This document shows positions 56,988 through 64,000 of a stretch of 64,000 nt of DNA, piece by piece; position 1 is the first letter of the stretch, and every line of letters starts with the position of its first letter. The stretch lies in contig NZ_AYTB01000007.1 in NCBI RefSeq assembly GCF_000505545.1, forward strand, positions 124,001 to 188,000, given 5' to 3'. The notes beneath the pieces were generated by a model. That model did no database searches. It was not told the origin of the DNA and saw only the letters and a list, made by a program, of their open reading frames with translations. Position numbers and translations under genes: made by a program. This stretch comes from Kurthia huakuii LAM0618. GTDB lineage: Bacteria > Bacillota > Bacilli > Bacillales_A > Planococcaceae.

Positions 56988-57548
56988 ATGAAAAACTTTT
57001 TTAAAGACTTTTTCTATTTAGACAATCGCGATGACGAATTTGAAGAAGAAGTGGCACAACAGCAGCCGAAACAACAAGCAAAACCACAACCACAACAGCG
57101 CCCGCAACAAGTGCAGCAATTGCATCAACCTGCACAGCAGCAAATGGCGACACCACGTAAAATACAACAACCTACACAGCGCAAAACACAACAAGTTGCA
57201 TCGAATATGCCGCCTCAACAAGTTGCTCAAATGCAAGTAGTAGAGAAAAAAGCAAATAATGTTGTGAGTATGAATCGTACGACGAAGGTCAATTTATTTG
57301 AGCCGCGCATGTATTCAGAAGCGCAAAATATTGCGGACTGCATTCGCAATAAAAAATCTGCGGTTGTTAATTTACAACGTATCGATAAAGAGAATGGTAA
57401 GCGTATTATTGACTTTTTGAGTGGTACAGTATTCGCATTAGATGGTGAAATTAAAAAAATCGGCATCGATATTTTCTTATGCACACCAGACAATGTGGAA
57501 ATCGATGGTGCGATTTCTGAATATTATTACGAAGAAGATCAGTATTAA
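56988..57548 (+). CDS. sepF: cell division protein SepF
   Basis: Membrane-bound Z-ring organiser of 186 aa, longer than the usual 150 or so. The N-terminal amphipathic helix [11 protein letters not shown] anchors the membrane. Residues 23-88 are a Gln-rich linker (runs such as [17 protein letters not shown]). The C-terminal SepF domain ([22 protein letters not shown], then [31 protein letters not shown]) forms rings and binds the FtsZ tail. ATG 56988 has TAGGAGGAT upstream. The long linker accounts for the extra length and mirrors the one in FtsZ. Confidence 0.95.
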   Translation: MKNFFKDFFYLDNRDDEFEEEVAQQQPKQQAKPQPQQRPQQVQQLHQPAQQQMATPRKIQQPTQRKTQQVASNMPPQQVAQMQVVEKKANNVVSMNRTTKVNLFEPRMYSEAQNIADCIRNKKSAVVNLQRIDKENGKRIIDFLSGTVFALDGEIKKIGIDIFLCTPDNVEIDGAISEYYYEEDQY

Positions 57549-57576
57549 GCATCACTAAGGAGAGAAAAGTACACGT

Positions 57577-57828
57577 ATGGGAATTATTGCAATGGCATTC
57601 CAAATTTACTCATTCGCCATTATTATTTATATTTTAATGAGCTGGCTTCCGGGATTACAAGAGTCAAAATTTGGTGAAATTTTAGCGAAAATCGTAGAAC
57701 CGTATTTATCGATTTTCCGTAAAATCATTCCACCAATTGGTATGATTGATATTTCACCAATCGTTGCATTATTAGCATTAAACTTTATCCAAATGGGTTT
57801 ATATCAAGTGCTAGCTTACCTGTTGTAA
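57577..57828 (+). CDS. ylmG: YggT family membrane protein YlmG
   Basis: Small membrane protein of 83 aa with two helices (about residues 3-22 and 60-80) and the conserved loop MSWLPGLQESKFGEILAKIVEPYLSIFRKIIPP split between them. YggT proteins sit beside sepF throughout Gram-positives and are linked to division or envelope maintenance without a known activity. A terminator follows, before ylmH. Confidence 0.93.
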   Translation: MGIIAMAFQIYSFAIIIYILMSWLPGLQESKFGEILAKIVEPYLSIFRKIIPPIGMIDISPIVALLALNFIQMGLYQVLAYLL

Positions 57829-57854
57829 ATGTCAGTTGAGCATAACGTAGCAAT

Positions 57855-57898
57855 AAAGGGCTCCTCGCGCATTGGCGTAAGGAGCCTTTATTTTTTTT
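57855..57898 (+). terminator. terminator of ylmG
   Basis: AAAGG.CTCCT paired with AGGAGCCTTT plus an inner GCGC/GCGT step and a long T run. ylmH starts only 21 bp later, so partial readthrough would be needed unless ylmH has its own promoter. Confidence 0.78.
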
Positions 57899-57918
57899 CA
57901 GCTAGGAAGGAAGATTGT

Positions 57919-58710
57919 ATGGACAATGTATTACAACATTTTAGAGCAGATGAACGAGAATTTATTGAACAAGTCATTGAATGGAAGCGTCAGGTGGAAG
58001 ATTTTTATGCGCCGAAAACAACGCCCTTTTTAGATCCGCGTCAAATGATGATTGTGCAATCGATTATTGGGACAACTGGCGATGTGCAAGTGGCTTTTCA
58101 CGGCGGCTTTGTAGAGGATGCGGAGCGTAAACGTGCGCTATTGTATCCGTCCTATGTCGAGCCAACAATCGATGAGTTCCAATTGACATTATTGTGCGCG
58201 CGCTATCCATCAAAATTTGTGCAGCTAAAACATCCCGATGTATTAGGGGCGTTGCTGAGCTTAGGGTTAGAACGTGCGAAATTCGGGGATATAAGAGTGG
58301 GACATGATGTTGTGCAGTTTGTTGTCGCCGCAGAAGTAGCCGATTATGTACGTGCGAATTTAACGTCGATTGCCAAGAGTAAAGTGAACGTACAAGAAGT
58401 AGCGGCTACGTCGTCGTTGCTGCAAGCCGAAGAAAAATGGCAAGAATCGGTCATTACGTCATCGTCATTGCGTCTTGATACGGTGATTGCGTCTAGCTAC
58501 CCAGCGATTTCGCGTCAAAAAGCGGTACTCTATATTGAATCGGGTAAAGTAAAAGTCAATTATGCAGTGCGCGAACAACCATCTTTTGAGTTACATGAAG
58601 CAGATTTAGTGTCGATTCGTGGTGTGGGGCGCTTATTTATTGCATCGATAGAAGGTCGCACAAAGAAAGAGAAGCTACGTTTGAAAATTGGTAAAATGGA
58701 ACGGAAATAA
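57919..58710 (+). CDS. ylmH: S4-domain RNA-binding protein YlmH
   Basis: RNA-binding protein of 263 aa. The N-terminal and middle domains carry FLDPRQMMIVQSIIG and LGALLSLGLERAKFGDI, and the C-terminal S4 domain is LRLDTVIASSYPAISRQKAVLYIESGKVKVNYAV. YlmH has been connected with stalled large ribosomal subunits and ribosome-associated quality control in B. subtilis. ATG 57919 follows AGGAAGGAAG. The open frame before it covers the ylmG terminator and is not coding. It keeps the standard place between ylmG and divIVA. Confidence 0.92.
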   Translation: MDNVLQHFRADEREFIEQVIEWKRQVEDFYAPKTTPFLDPRQMMIVQSIIGTTGDVQVAFHGGFVEDAERKRALLYPSYVEPTIDEFQLTLLCARYPSKFVQLKHPDVLGALLSLGLERAKFGDIRVGHDVVQFVVAAEVADYVRANLTSIAKSKVNVQEVAATSSLLQAEEKWQESVITSSSLRLDTVIASSYPAISRQKAVLYIESGKVKVNYAVREQPSFELHEADLVSIRGVGRLFIASIEGRTKKEKLRLKIGKMERK

Positions 58711-58799
58711 GCGTTTTTTTCGGCTTTACGGATGAAGTTCTCACAAAAGAACTGTATAATGACAAGTAAGTTGAACTTGTAGATAAAAGGAGAGATAGT

Positions 58800-59321
58800 A
58801 TGCCGTTATCACCACTTGATATACATAATAAAGAATTTGACCGTTCATTCCGCGGATATAATGAAGATCAGGTTAATGAATTTATGGAACAAGTAATGAA
58901 AGATATGGATCTTGTGTTAAAAGAAAAAAGTGAGCTAGAGGCCCGTCTTGCATCTGCGCATGACCAACTAGGACATTACAATTCTTTAGAGGATACATTG
59001 CAAAAATCAATTATTGTCGCACAAGAGGCGGCAGAAGAAGTCCGTCGCAATTCACAAAAAGAAGCGAAATTGATCGTGAAAGAAGCAGAAAAAAATGCGG
59101 ATCGTATCGTCAATGAAGCATTAGCAAAAGCGCGTACCGTGGCGCTTGAAATTGAAGAGCTGAAAAAGCATTCAAAAGTATTCCGCAATCGTTTCAAAAT
59201 GATTGTAGAAGCACAGCTTGATTTAATCGACTCGGAAGATTGGGATCACTTAATGGAATATGAAATTAACGTGCCCGATGTAGACCATGTTGAAGCGATT
59301 GAACTTCCAGACGAAGAATAA
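58800..59321 (+). CDS. divIVA: cell division initiation/polarity protein DivIVA
   Basis: Coiled-coil protein of 173 aa that marks curved membranes at poles and septa. The N-terminal lipid-binding domain MPLSPLDIHNKEFDRSFRGYNEDQVNEFMEQV is diagnostic, followed by a long heptad-repeat region and an acidic tail. A perfect -10 box TATAAT lies at 58755-58760. The ribosome site is AAAGGAGAGA. It typically recruits MinJ/MinCD; no such genes are in this window. ileS follows after a T-box leader. Confidence 0.96.
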   Translation: MPLSPLDIHNKEFDRSFRGYNEDQVNEFMEQVMKDMDLVLKEKSELEARLASAHDQLGHYNSLEDTLQKSIIVAQEAAEEVRRNSQKEAKLIVKEAEKNADRIVNEALAKARTVALEIEELKKHSKVFRNRFKMIVEAQLDLIDSEDWDHLMEYEINVPDVDHVEAIELPDEE

Positions 59322-59325
59322 CAGC

Positions 59326-59354
59326 TTGACGTTACGGGCGCAATTTTCTATAAT
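59326..59354 (+). promoter_or_regulatory. sigma-A promoter of the ileS leader
   Basis: TTGACG, 17 bp, TATAAT. It starts only 5 bp after the divIVA stop and drives the T-box leader. Confidence 0.8.
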
Positions 59355-59361
59355 TGCAACA

Positions 59362-59607
59362 TATGAATGAAAAGCACTGACAGAGACAGTACGCTTTAGA
59401 CTGCAGTATAGCGATTCGAGGATGGTGAAAGCTCGAACAAACAGCTAAGGCCGAATATCACTCTTGAGCTAGGTCGCTGAACTTTAGTAAGCCATCTCGT
59501 TGCCACCGCGTTAAGGTGTTCTTAAGTGGCATAGTCTAACTATGCAATTAGGGTGGTACCGCGAGTTAACTTCTCCTCGTCCCTTGTTTGGGATGAGGAG
59601 TTTTTTT
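59362..59607 (+). promoter_or_regulatory. T-box riboswitch controlling ileS (isoleucine specifier)
   Basis: tRNA-sensing leader. The T-box sequence AGGGTGGTACCGCG is at 59550-59563. The specifier codon ATC (Ile) is at 59457-59459 in a typical GAATATCACTC context. The terminator CTCCTCGTCCC / GGGATGAGGAG with a T run (59573-59607) competes with an antiterminator formed with the T-box. Uncharged tRNA(Ile) would allow readthrough into ileS. Confidence 0.93.
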
Positions 59608-59635
59608 ATGGATTAATTTAGAGGAGGAATTACGA

Positions 59636-62416
59636 ATGGCTGAATACAAAAAAACATTATTAATGCCGAAAACAGATTTCCCAATGCGCGGAAATTTACC
59701 GAATATGGAACCAAAAATGCAAGAGAAATGGGCAGCAATGGATATCAATGCGAAAGTACTTGAACGTACAAAAGACCGTACACCGTTCGTACTACACGAT
59801 GGCCCTCCGTATGCAAACGGCGACATCCACATGGGTCACGCATTAAACAAAGTATTAAAAGATATGATTAACCGCCACCGTTCAATGACGGGCTACCACG
59901 TACCATACGTGCCAGGCTGGGATACACACGGTTTACCAATCGAACAAGCGTTAACAAACAAAGGACATGATCGCAAGAAAATGTCGATCGCAGAATTCCG
60001 CGAACTTTGTAAAGACTATGCATTAGAACAAGTAGCTAGCCAACGTGAACAATTTAAACGTGTTGGCGTTCGCGGTGATTGGGAAAACCCGTACATCTCA
60101 TTACGTCCAGAGTTTGAAGCTCGTCAAATCGGCGTATTTGGCGATATGGCGAAAAAAGGCTATATCTATAAAGGTTTAAAACCAGTTTATTGGTCTCCAT
60201 CATCTGAATCTGCATTAGCAGAAGCTGAAATCGAATATAAAGATATCAAATCACCATCTATCTATGTAGCATTTAACGTAGAAGATGGTAAAGGTGTGTT
60301 AAACAATGAAGAAGCAATCGTTATTTGGACAACAACGCCGTGGACATTACCAGCGAACTTAGGGATTTCTGTAAACCCTGAATTTATGTATGTCGTTGTA
60401 AACGCAAATGGTCGTAAATTTGTTGTCGCAAAAGAGTTATTAAATACTGTAGCAGAAAAAATCGGTTGGGAAGATGTACAAATCGACCGCGAAATCAGCG
60501 GTGCAGACTTAGAAAACATCACAGCGAAACACCCATTATTTGACCGCACATCACTTGTAATGCTTGGTGACCATGTAACACTTGAAGCAGGTACAGGCTG
60601 CGTTCACACAGCTCCTGGCCATGGTGAAGATGACTATCAAATTGGTAAACGTTATGGTTTAGACATCTTGTCAGTTGTTGACAATCGCGGTGTTTTAACT
60701 GAAGATGCTGGCGAATTTGCAGGTCAATTTTATGACAAAGCAAACAAACCAATCTGTGAAAAATTAGAAGAACTTGGTGCTTTACTAAGCCTAACATTCT
60801 TTGAGCACTCGTACCCACATGACTGGCGTACGAAAAAACCGGTTATCTTCCGTGCGACACCACAATGGTTTGCATCAATCGAATCATTCCGTCCAGCGTT
60901 ATTACAAGCGATTCGCGATACGAACTTCACACCTGAATGGGGTGAAACACGTCTATTCAATATGATTCGCGATCGCGGTGACTGGTGTATTTCTCGTCAA
61001 CGTGCATGGGGCGTGCCAATCCCAGTATTCTACGCTGAAAATGGTGAAGAAATCATTACAGAAGAAACAATCGCACACGTACAAGAGCTATTCCGCGAAC
61101 ATGGTTCAAATATTTGGTTCCAAAAAACAGCAAAAGAATTACTGCCTGAAGGCTTCACACATGAAGGCTCTCCAAATGGCGAATTTTCAAAAGAAAACGA
61201 CATCATGGACGTATGGTTTGACTCAGGCTCATCTCACCAAGGTGTCTTAGCTGAACGTGGCATGAGTTATCCTGCAGACCTTTATTTAGAAGGCTCTGAC
61301 CAATATCGTGGTTGGTTCAACTCATCATTAATCACATCTGTAGCGGTTAATGGCTTTGCACCATATAAGGGCTTATTATCACATGGTTTCGTATTGGATG
61401 GCGATGGCCGTAAAATGTCGAAATCACTTGGGAACATTATCGCGCCAGCAAAAATCATGCAACAATACGGAGCAGATATTCTACGCATGTGGGTAGCGTC
61501 AGTAGATTACACTGCAGACGTGCGTATCTCAATGGATATGTTAAAACAAGTGTCAGAAGTATACCGTAAAGTTCGTAACACACTAAAATTCGTTCATGGG
61601 AACTTAGCTGATTTCAATGCAGAAACAGACTATGTAGCGTATGAAGAATTACGTGAAGTCGACCAATACATGTACATGGAACTTCAAAAATTAATCAAAA
61701 CAGTGCGCACAGCATATGACAACTATGAATTCGCAACAGTTTACAAAGCAGTAAACAACTTCATCGCCACAGAATTAAGCTCATTCTACTTAGATATCGC
61801 CAAAGATGTAGTCTACGTAGAAGCGCCAAATAGTCACGCACGTCGTGCAATGCAATCTGTTATGTATGATACGTTAAATGCGTTAGTAAAACTTCTTGCT
61901 CCAATCATTCCTCATACATCTGATGAAATGTGGGAATACATGGCTTGGACAACAGAGGATTCTGTACAATTAACAGATATGCCAGATGCTGTTGAAAAAG
62001 AAAACTTTGCCGCTTTAACTGAAAAATGGGCAACAATCATGAACGTACGTGACGTTGTTTTAAAATCATTAGAAGAAGCACGTACAGCGAAAGTAATCGG
62101 TAAATCATTAGAAGCAACTGCAACGGTCTATGCCGATGCTGCAACAAAAGCGATACTTGCAGATGAAGCAATTGATTTTGCGCAAATGATGATTGTTTCT
62201 GAATTTGTGTTAGATGACCTTGCAAACGCAACAGATGAATGTGTGAAAACAGAAACCGTTGCAGTCGCTGTTGTTAAAGCGAGTGGCGAAAAATGTGCTC
62301 GTTGTTGGACAATCGATGCAACAGTAGGTCACAATGACAAACACGCAGATCTTTGCGAGCGTTGTGCAACAGTTGTTGAAGAAAATTTTGCTGACGTTGA
62401 TTTAGAAGTGAAATAA
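59636..62416 (+). CDS. ileS: isoleucyl-tRNA synthetase
   Basis: Class I aminoacyl-tRNA synthetase of 926 aa that charges tRNA(Ile) and edits valine. HIGH motif in [12 protein letters not shown], the CP1 editing domain (about residues 200-400, with [11 protein letters not shown]), KMSKS motif in [11 protein letters not shown], an anticodon-binding helical domain, and a C-terminal zinc finger with CARCW and CERC. The bacterial type with the zinc finger is the mupirocin-sensitive class as a rule, though that is inference. Expression is controlled by the T-box leader directly upstream. The ribosome site is GAGGAGGAAT. Confidence 0.97.
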   Translation: MAEYKKTLLMPKTDFPMRGNLPNMEPKMQEKWAAMDINAKVLERTKDRTPFVLHDGPPYANGDIHMGHALNKVLKDMINRHRSMTGYHVPYVPGWDTHGLPIEQALTNKGHDRKKMSIAEFRELCKDYALEQVASQREQFKRVGVRGDWENPYISLRPEFEARQIGVFGDMAKKGYIYKGLKPVYWSPSSESALAEAEIEYKDIKSPSIYVAFNVEDGKGVLNNEEAIVIWTTTPWTLPANLGISVNPEFMYVVVNANGRKFVVAKELLNTVAEKIGWEDVQIDREISGADLENITAKHPLFDRTSLVMLGDHVTLEAGTGCVHTAPGHGEDDYQIGKRYGLDILSVVDNRGVLTEDAGEFAGQFYDKANKPICEKLEELGALLSLTFFEHSYPHDWRTKKPVIFRATPQWFASIESFRPALLQAIRDTNFTPEWGETRLFNMIRDRGDWCISRQRAWGVPIPVFYAENGEEIITEETIAHVQELFREHGSNIWFQKTAKELLPEGFTHEGSPNGEFSKENDIMDVWFDSGSSHQGVLAERGMSYPADLYLEGSDQYRGWFNSSLITSVAVNGFAPYKGLLSHGFVLDGDGRKMSKSLGNIIAPAKIMQQYGADILRMWVASVDYTADVRISMDMLKQVSEVYRKVRNTLKFVHGNLADFNAETDYVAYEELREVDQYMYMELQKLIKTVRTAYDNYEFATVYKAVNNFIATELSSFYLDIAKDVVYVEAPNSHARRAMQSVMYDTLNALVKLLAPIIPHTSDEMWEYMAWTTEDSVQLTDMPDAVEKENFAALTEKWATIMNVRDVVLKSLEEARTAKVIGKSLEATATVYADAATKAILADEAIDFAQMMIVSEFVLDDLANATDECVKTETVAVAVVKASGEKCARCWTIDATVGHNDKHADLCERCATVVEENFADVDLEVK

Positions 62417-62434
62417 ATTAAAAAAACTCTGATG

Positions 62435-62466
62435 AAAGGAATCGCTACTAGGCGGTTCCTTTTTTT
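62435..62466 (+). terminator. terminator of ileS
   Basis: AAAGGAATCGC / GCGGTTCCTTT stem with a short loop and a T run. Confidence 0.85.
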
Positions 62467-62555
62467 GTAGTAGAAATTCGTATATCGTTCAATTTGTTCT
62501 CGTATCGATGTGTGGTAAAATAGGTTAGATTCATGGAAAACGGAGGAAACGTCAC

Positions 62556-63032
62556 GTGTATAAATATTATTTAATTGCACTCTTTGTCATTATTGTTGAC
62601 CAGCTGACAAAATGGGGTGTTGTGAAAAATATGACAGAGGGCCAAGAAATTGTCGTTTGGGACCCTATTTTTTCACTCTACTCACATCGCAACCAAGGCG
62701 CAGCATGGGGGATGATGCAAGGAAGAATCGGTTTATTTACAATCGTTACAGTGGTTGTGGTTATCGCAATCATTTATTACTTTCACAAAGAAGGAAAAGG
62801 TAAGCCGCTATTTGCGACGAGCCTCATGCTGCTTCTAGGCGGCGCAATTGGGAACTTCATCGACCGTATCACTACCGGCGAAGTAGTAGACTTTGCGAGC
62901 TTTTGGATTCCAGTAATCGACTACGATTTCCCAATCTTTAATATTGCCGATATGGCACTAACATTCGGTGTCATTTTAATGATGATTTATGTATTATTTT
63001 TTGAAGGAAAACAAGGAAAGGTGAAGAAATAA
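62556..63032 (+). CDS. lspA: lipoprotein signal peptidase LspA
   Basis: Membrane aspartyl peptidase of 158 aa with four helices that cleaves signal peptides of lipoproteins such as the one encoded at 1151-2158. The catalytic Asp residues are in GAIGNFIDRI and FPIFNIADMALTFG, the latter within the standard FNxAD motif. VVKNMTEGQEIVV and SHRNQGAAWG complete the family signature. It starts at GTG 62556, 9 nt after GGAGG. It is followed after 4 bp by the pseudouridine synthase gene, the usual pairing. Confidence 0.97.
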   Translation: MYKYYLIALFVIIVDQLTKWGVVKNMTEGQEIVVWDPIFSLYSHRNQGAAWGMMQGRIGLFTIVTVVVVIAIIYYFHKEGKGKPLFATSLMLLLGGAIGNFIDRITTGEVVDFASFWIPVIDYDFPIFNIADMALTFGVILMMIYVLFFEGKQGKVKK

Positions 63033-63036
63033 TTTT

Positions 63037-63954
63037 ATGACTGAAACATTTACAGTACAAGCAGATAGCGCGAAAAACCGCATTGATAAAGCACTTGCAT
63101 CAATGCAGGACAAGTGGTCTCGCACACAAGTTCAAAACTTCGTTGATGAAGGGCATTTATTAGTAAACGGAGAAAAAGTGAAAAAAACATATAAAGTAAA
63201 AGAAAATGACATCATCACAGTTGATGAGCCAGAAGCAGAACCACTTGAAATTCTGGCTGAAGATTTAAATTTAGAAATCATTTATGAAGATGAGGATGTT
63301 CTCGTTGTCAACAAACCAAAGGGTATGGTCGTTCACCCAGCACCAGGTCACGCTACAGGAACGCTTGTAAACGGCTTGATGCATCATTGCACGGATTTAT
63401 CAGGCATCAATGGTGTCATGCGCCCAGGTATCGTACATCGTATTGATAAAGATACATCTGGTCTATTAATGGTGGCAAAAAATGATATGGCACATGAAAG
63501 TCTTGTTCAACAACTTGTCGATAAAACAGTGACACGCCGTTATACAGCGCTTGTACATGGCCATATTCCGCATGATAAAGGAACCATCGATGCACCAATC
63601 GGCCGCGACCAAAAAAATCGTCAAAAACAAGCCGTTGTTGATAATGGGAAACATGCCGTAACGCATTTCCACGTAACAGGACGTTTTGGCGTTGATTACA
63701 CAGTGATTGAATGCCGCCTTGAAACAGGTCGTACACACCAAATCCGCGTGCATATGAACTATATCGGGTATCCATTAGTTGGTGATCCAAAATACGGACC
63801 AAAGAAAACAATGGATATCGGTGGGCAAGCATTACATGCAGGTGTATTAGGCTTTGTCCACCCTCGTACAAATGAGTATTTAGAGTTTTCGACGCCAATC
63901 CCTGCTGATTTTGAGGCATTATTAGCTCGTTTAGGTAGCGAATACGAAAAATAA
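63037..63954 (+). CDS. rluD: RluD-family pseudouridine synthase (YlyB-like)
   Basis: RluA/RluD-type pseudouridine synthase of 305 aa. The N-terminal S4 domain (about residues 12-65) binds RNA. The catalytic domain has LVVNKPKGMVVHP and GIVHRIDKDTSGLLMVAKN with the catalytic Asp137, then ECRLETGRTHQIRVHM. By family it modifies uridines of 23S rRNA helix 69 or a related target. The exact site cannot be told from sequence, so the symbol is a family label. Translation is probably coupled to lspA. In B. subtilis pyrR follows. Confidence 0.93.
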   Translation: MTETFTVQADSAKNRIDKALASMQDKWSRTQVQNFVDEGHLLVNGEKVKKTYKVKENDIITVDEPEAEPLEILAEDLNLEIIYEDEDVLVVNKPKGMVVHPAPGHATGTLVNGLMHHCTDLSGINGVMRPGIVHRIDKDTSGLLMVAKNDMAHESLVQQLVDKTVTRRYTALVHGHIPHDKGTIDAPIGRDQKNRQKQAVVDNGKHAVTHFHVTGRFGVDYTVIECRLETGRTHQIRVHMNYIGYPLVGDPKYGPKKTMDIGGQALHAGVLGFVHPRTNEYLEFSTPIPADFEALLARLGSEYEK

Positions 63955-63965
63955 GCAATAGACTG

Positions 63966-63995
63966 TTGACACTTTAAGTCATAAAGGTCTATACT
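63966..63995 (+). promoter_or_regulatory. sigma-A promoter of the next operon
   Basis: TTGACA, 18 bp, TATACT at the very end of the window. By synteny with B. subtilis it may drive a pyr operon beginning with pyrR. The downstream gene is not visible. Confidence 0.65.
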
Positions 63996-64000
63996 TATGT

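Noticed and set aside
57018-57240. Overlapping frames on both strands in the sepF linker
   Set aside because: These arise from the CAA/CAG repeats of the glutamine-rich linker and give repetitive Leu- or Asn/Lys-rich products.

Overview
The window is a chromosomal stretch of a Gram-positive Bacillales bacterium. Protein sequences and gene order follow the Bacillus subtilis yktA-ylaN, ylb, dcw and ylm clusters, but in a shortened form. Sporulation genes that sit among these neighbours in B. subtilis (ylbD, ylbJ, spoVD, spoVE, sigE, sigG) are absent. murE, murG, murB and mraZ are also missing from the division cluster. This points to a non-sporulating or rearranged member of the Planococcaceae/Caryophanaceae (for example a Kurthia-like genus). 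The genus is an inference from layout and protein similarity, not a measured assignment. I see no prophage, transposase, CRISPR array, rRNA or tRNA gene.

Layout. 1-4.1 kb: the end of an organosulfur uptake and oxidation operon (SsuB/C-type ABC transporter, lipoprotein, NtaA/DszA-type flavin monooxygenase, FMN reductase). 4.2-7.8 kb: RNase J1 with RNA polymerase epsilon (minus strand), a Cof-type HAD phosphatase and peptide deformylase (minus). 8-13 kb: the pyruvate dehydrogenase operon pdhABCD with its promoter. 13.1-19 kb: a TetR regulator, an unusual SDR, a small membrane protein, then a divergent TetR/RND pump pair (YerO/SwrC type) sharing a three-operator promoter region. 19-20 kb: lrgAB. 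20-27.8 kb: yktA, yktB, ykzI-like, yktC, ylaF, typA, ylaI, ylaL, ylaN and ftsW. 27.8-31.2 kb: pyruvate carboxylase. 31.3-42.8 kb: a DUF420 haem-copper oxidase assembly protein, then ylbC, ylbF, an inserted TPR plus degenerate GGDEF gene and an inserted glycerophosphodiesterase, ylbG, rsmD, coaD, ylbL, ylbM, ylbN and rpmF. 43-46 kb: a crotonase-fold protein, DUF3397 and bshC. 46.4-59.3 kb: division and wall genes rsmH, ftsL, pbpB, mraY, murD, divIB, ftsA, ftsZ, ylmE, sepF, ylmG, ylmH and divIVA. 59.3-64 kb: T-box/ileS, lspA, an RluD-type pseudouridine synthase and the promoter of the next operon.

Functionally the window is mostly housekeeping: RNA decay, N-terminal processing, central carbon entry (PDH and pyruvate carboxylase act on the same pyruvate pool), septum assembly, thiol (bacillithiol) synthesis and translation. 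The clearest unexplained structures are non-coding: (i) a roughly 580-bp island at 20384-20965 bounded by 52-nt imperfect inverted arms and packed with internal hairpins; (ii) a dispersed element of about 140 bp present twice in opposite orientation, each time between convergent genes; (iii) a two-tier hairpin in the rsmH leader where mraZ would be expected; and (iv) three 14-bp operators spaced exactly 30 bp apart between the TetR gene and the RND pump.
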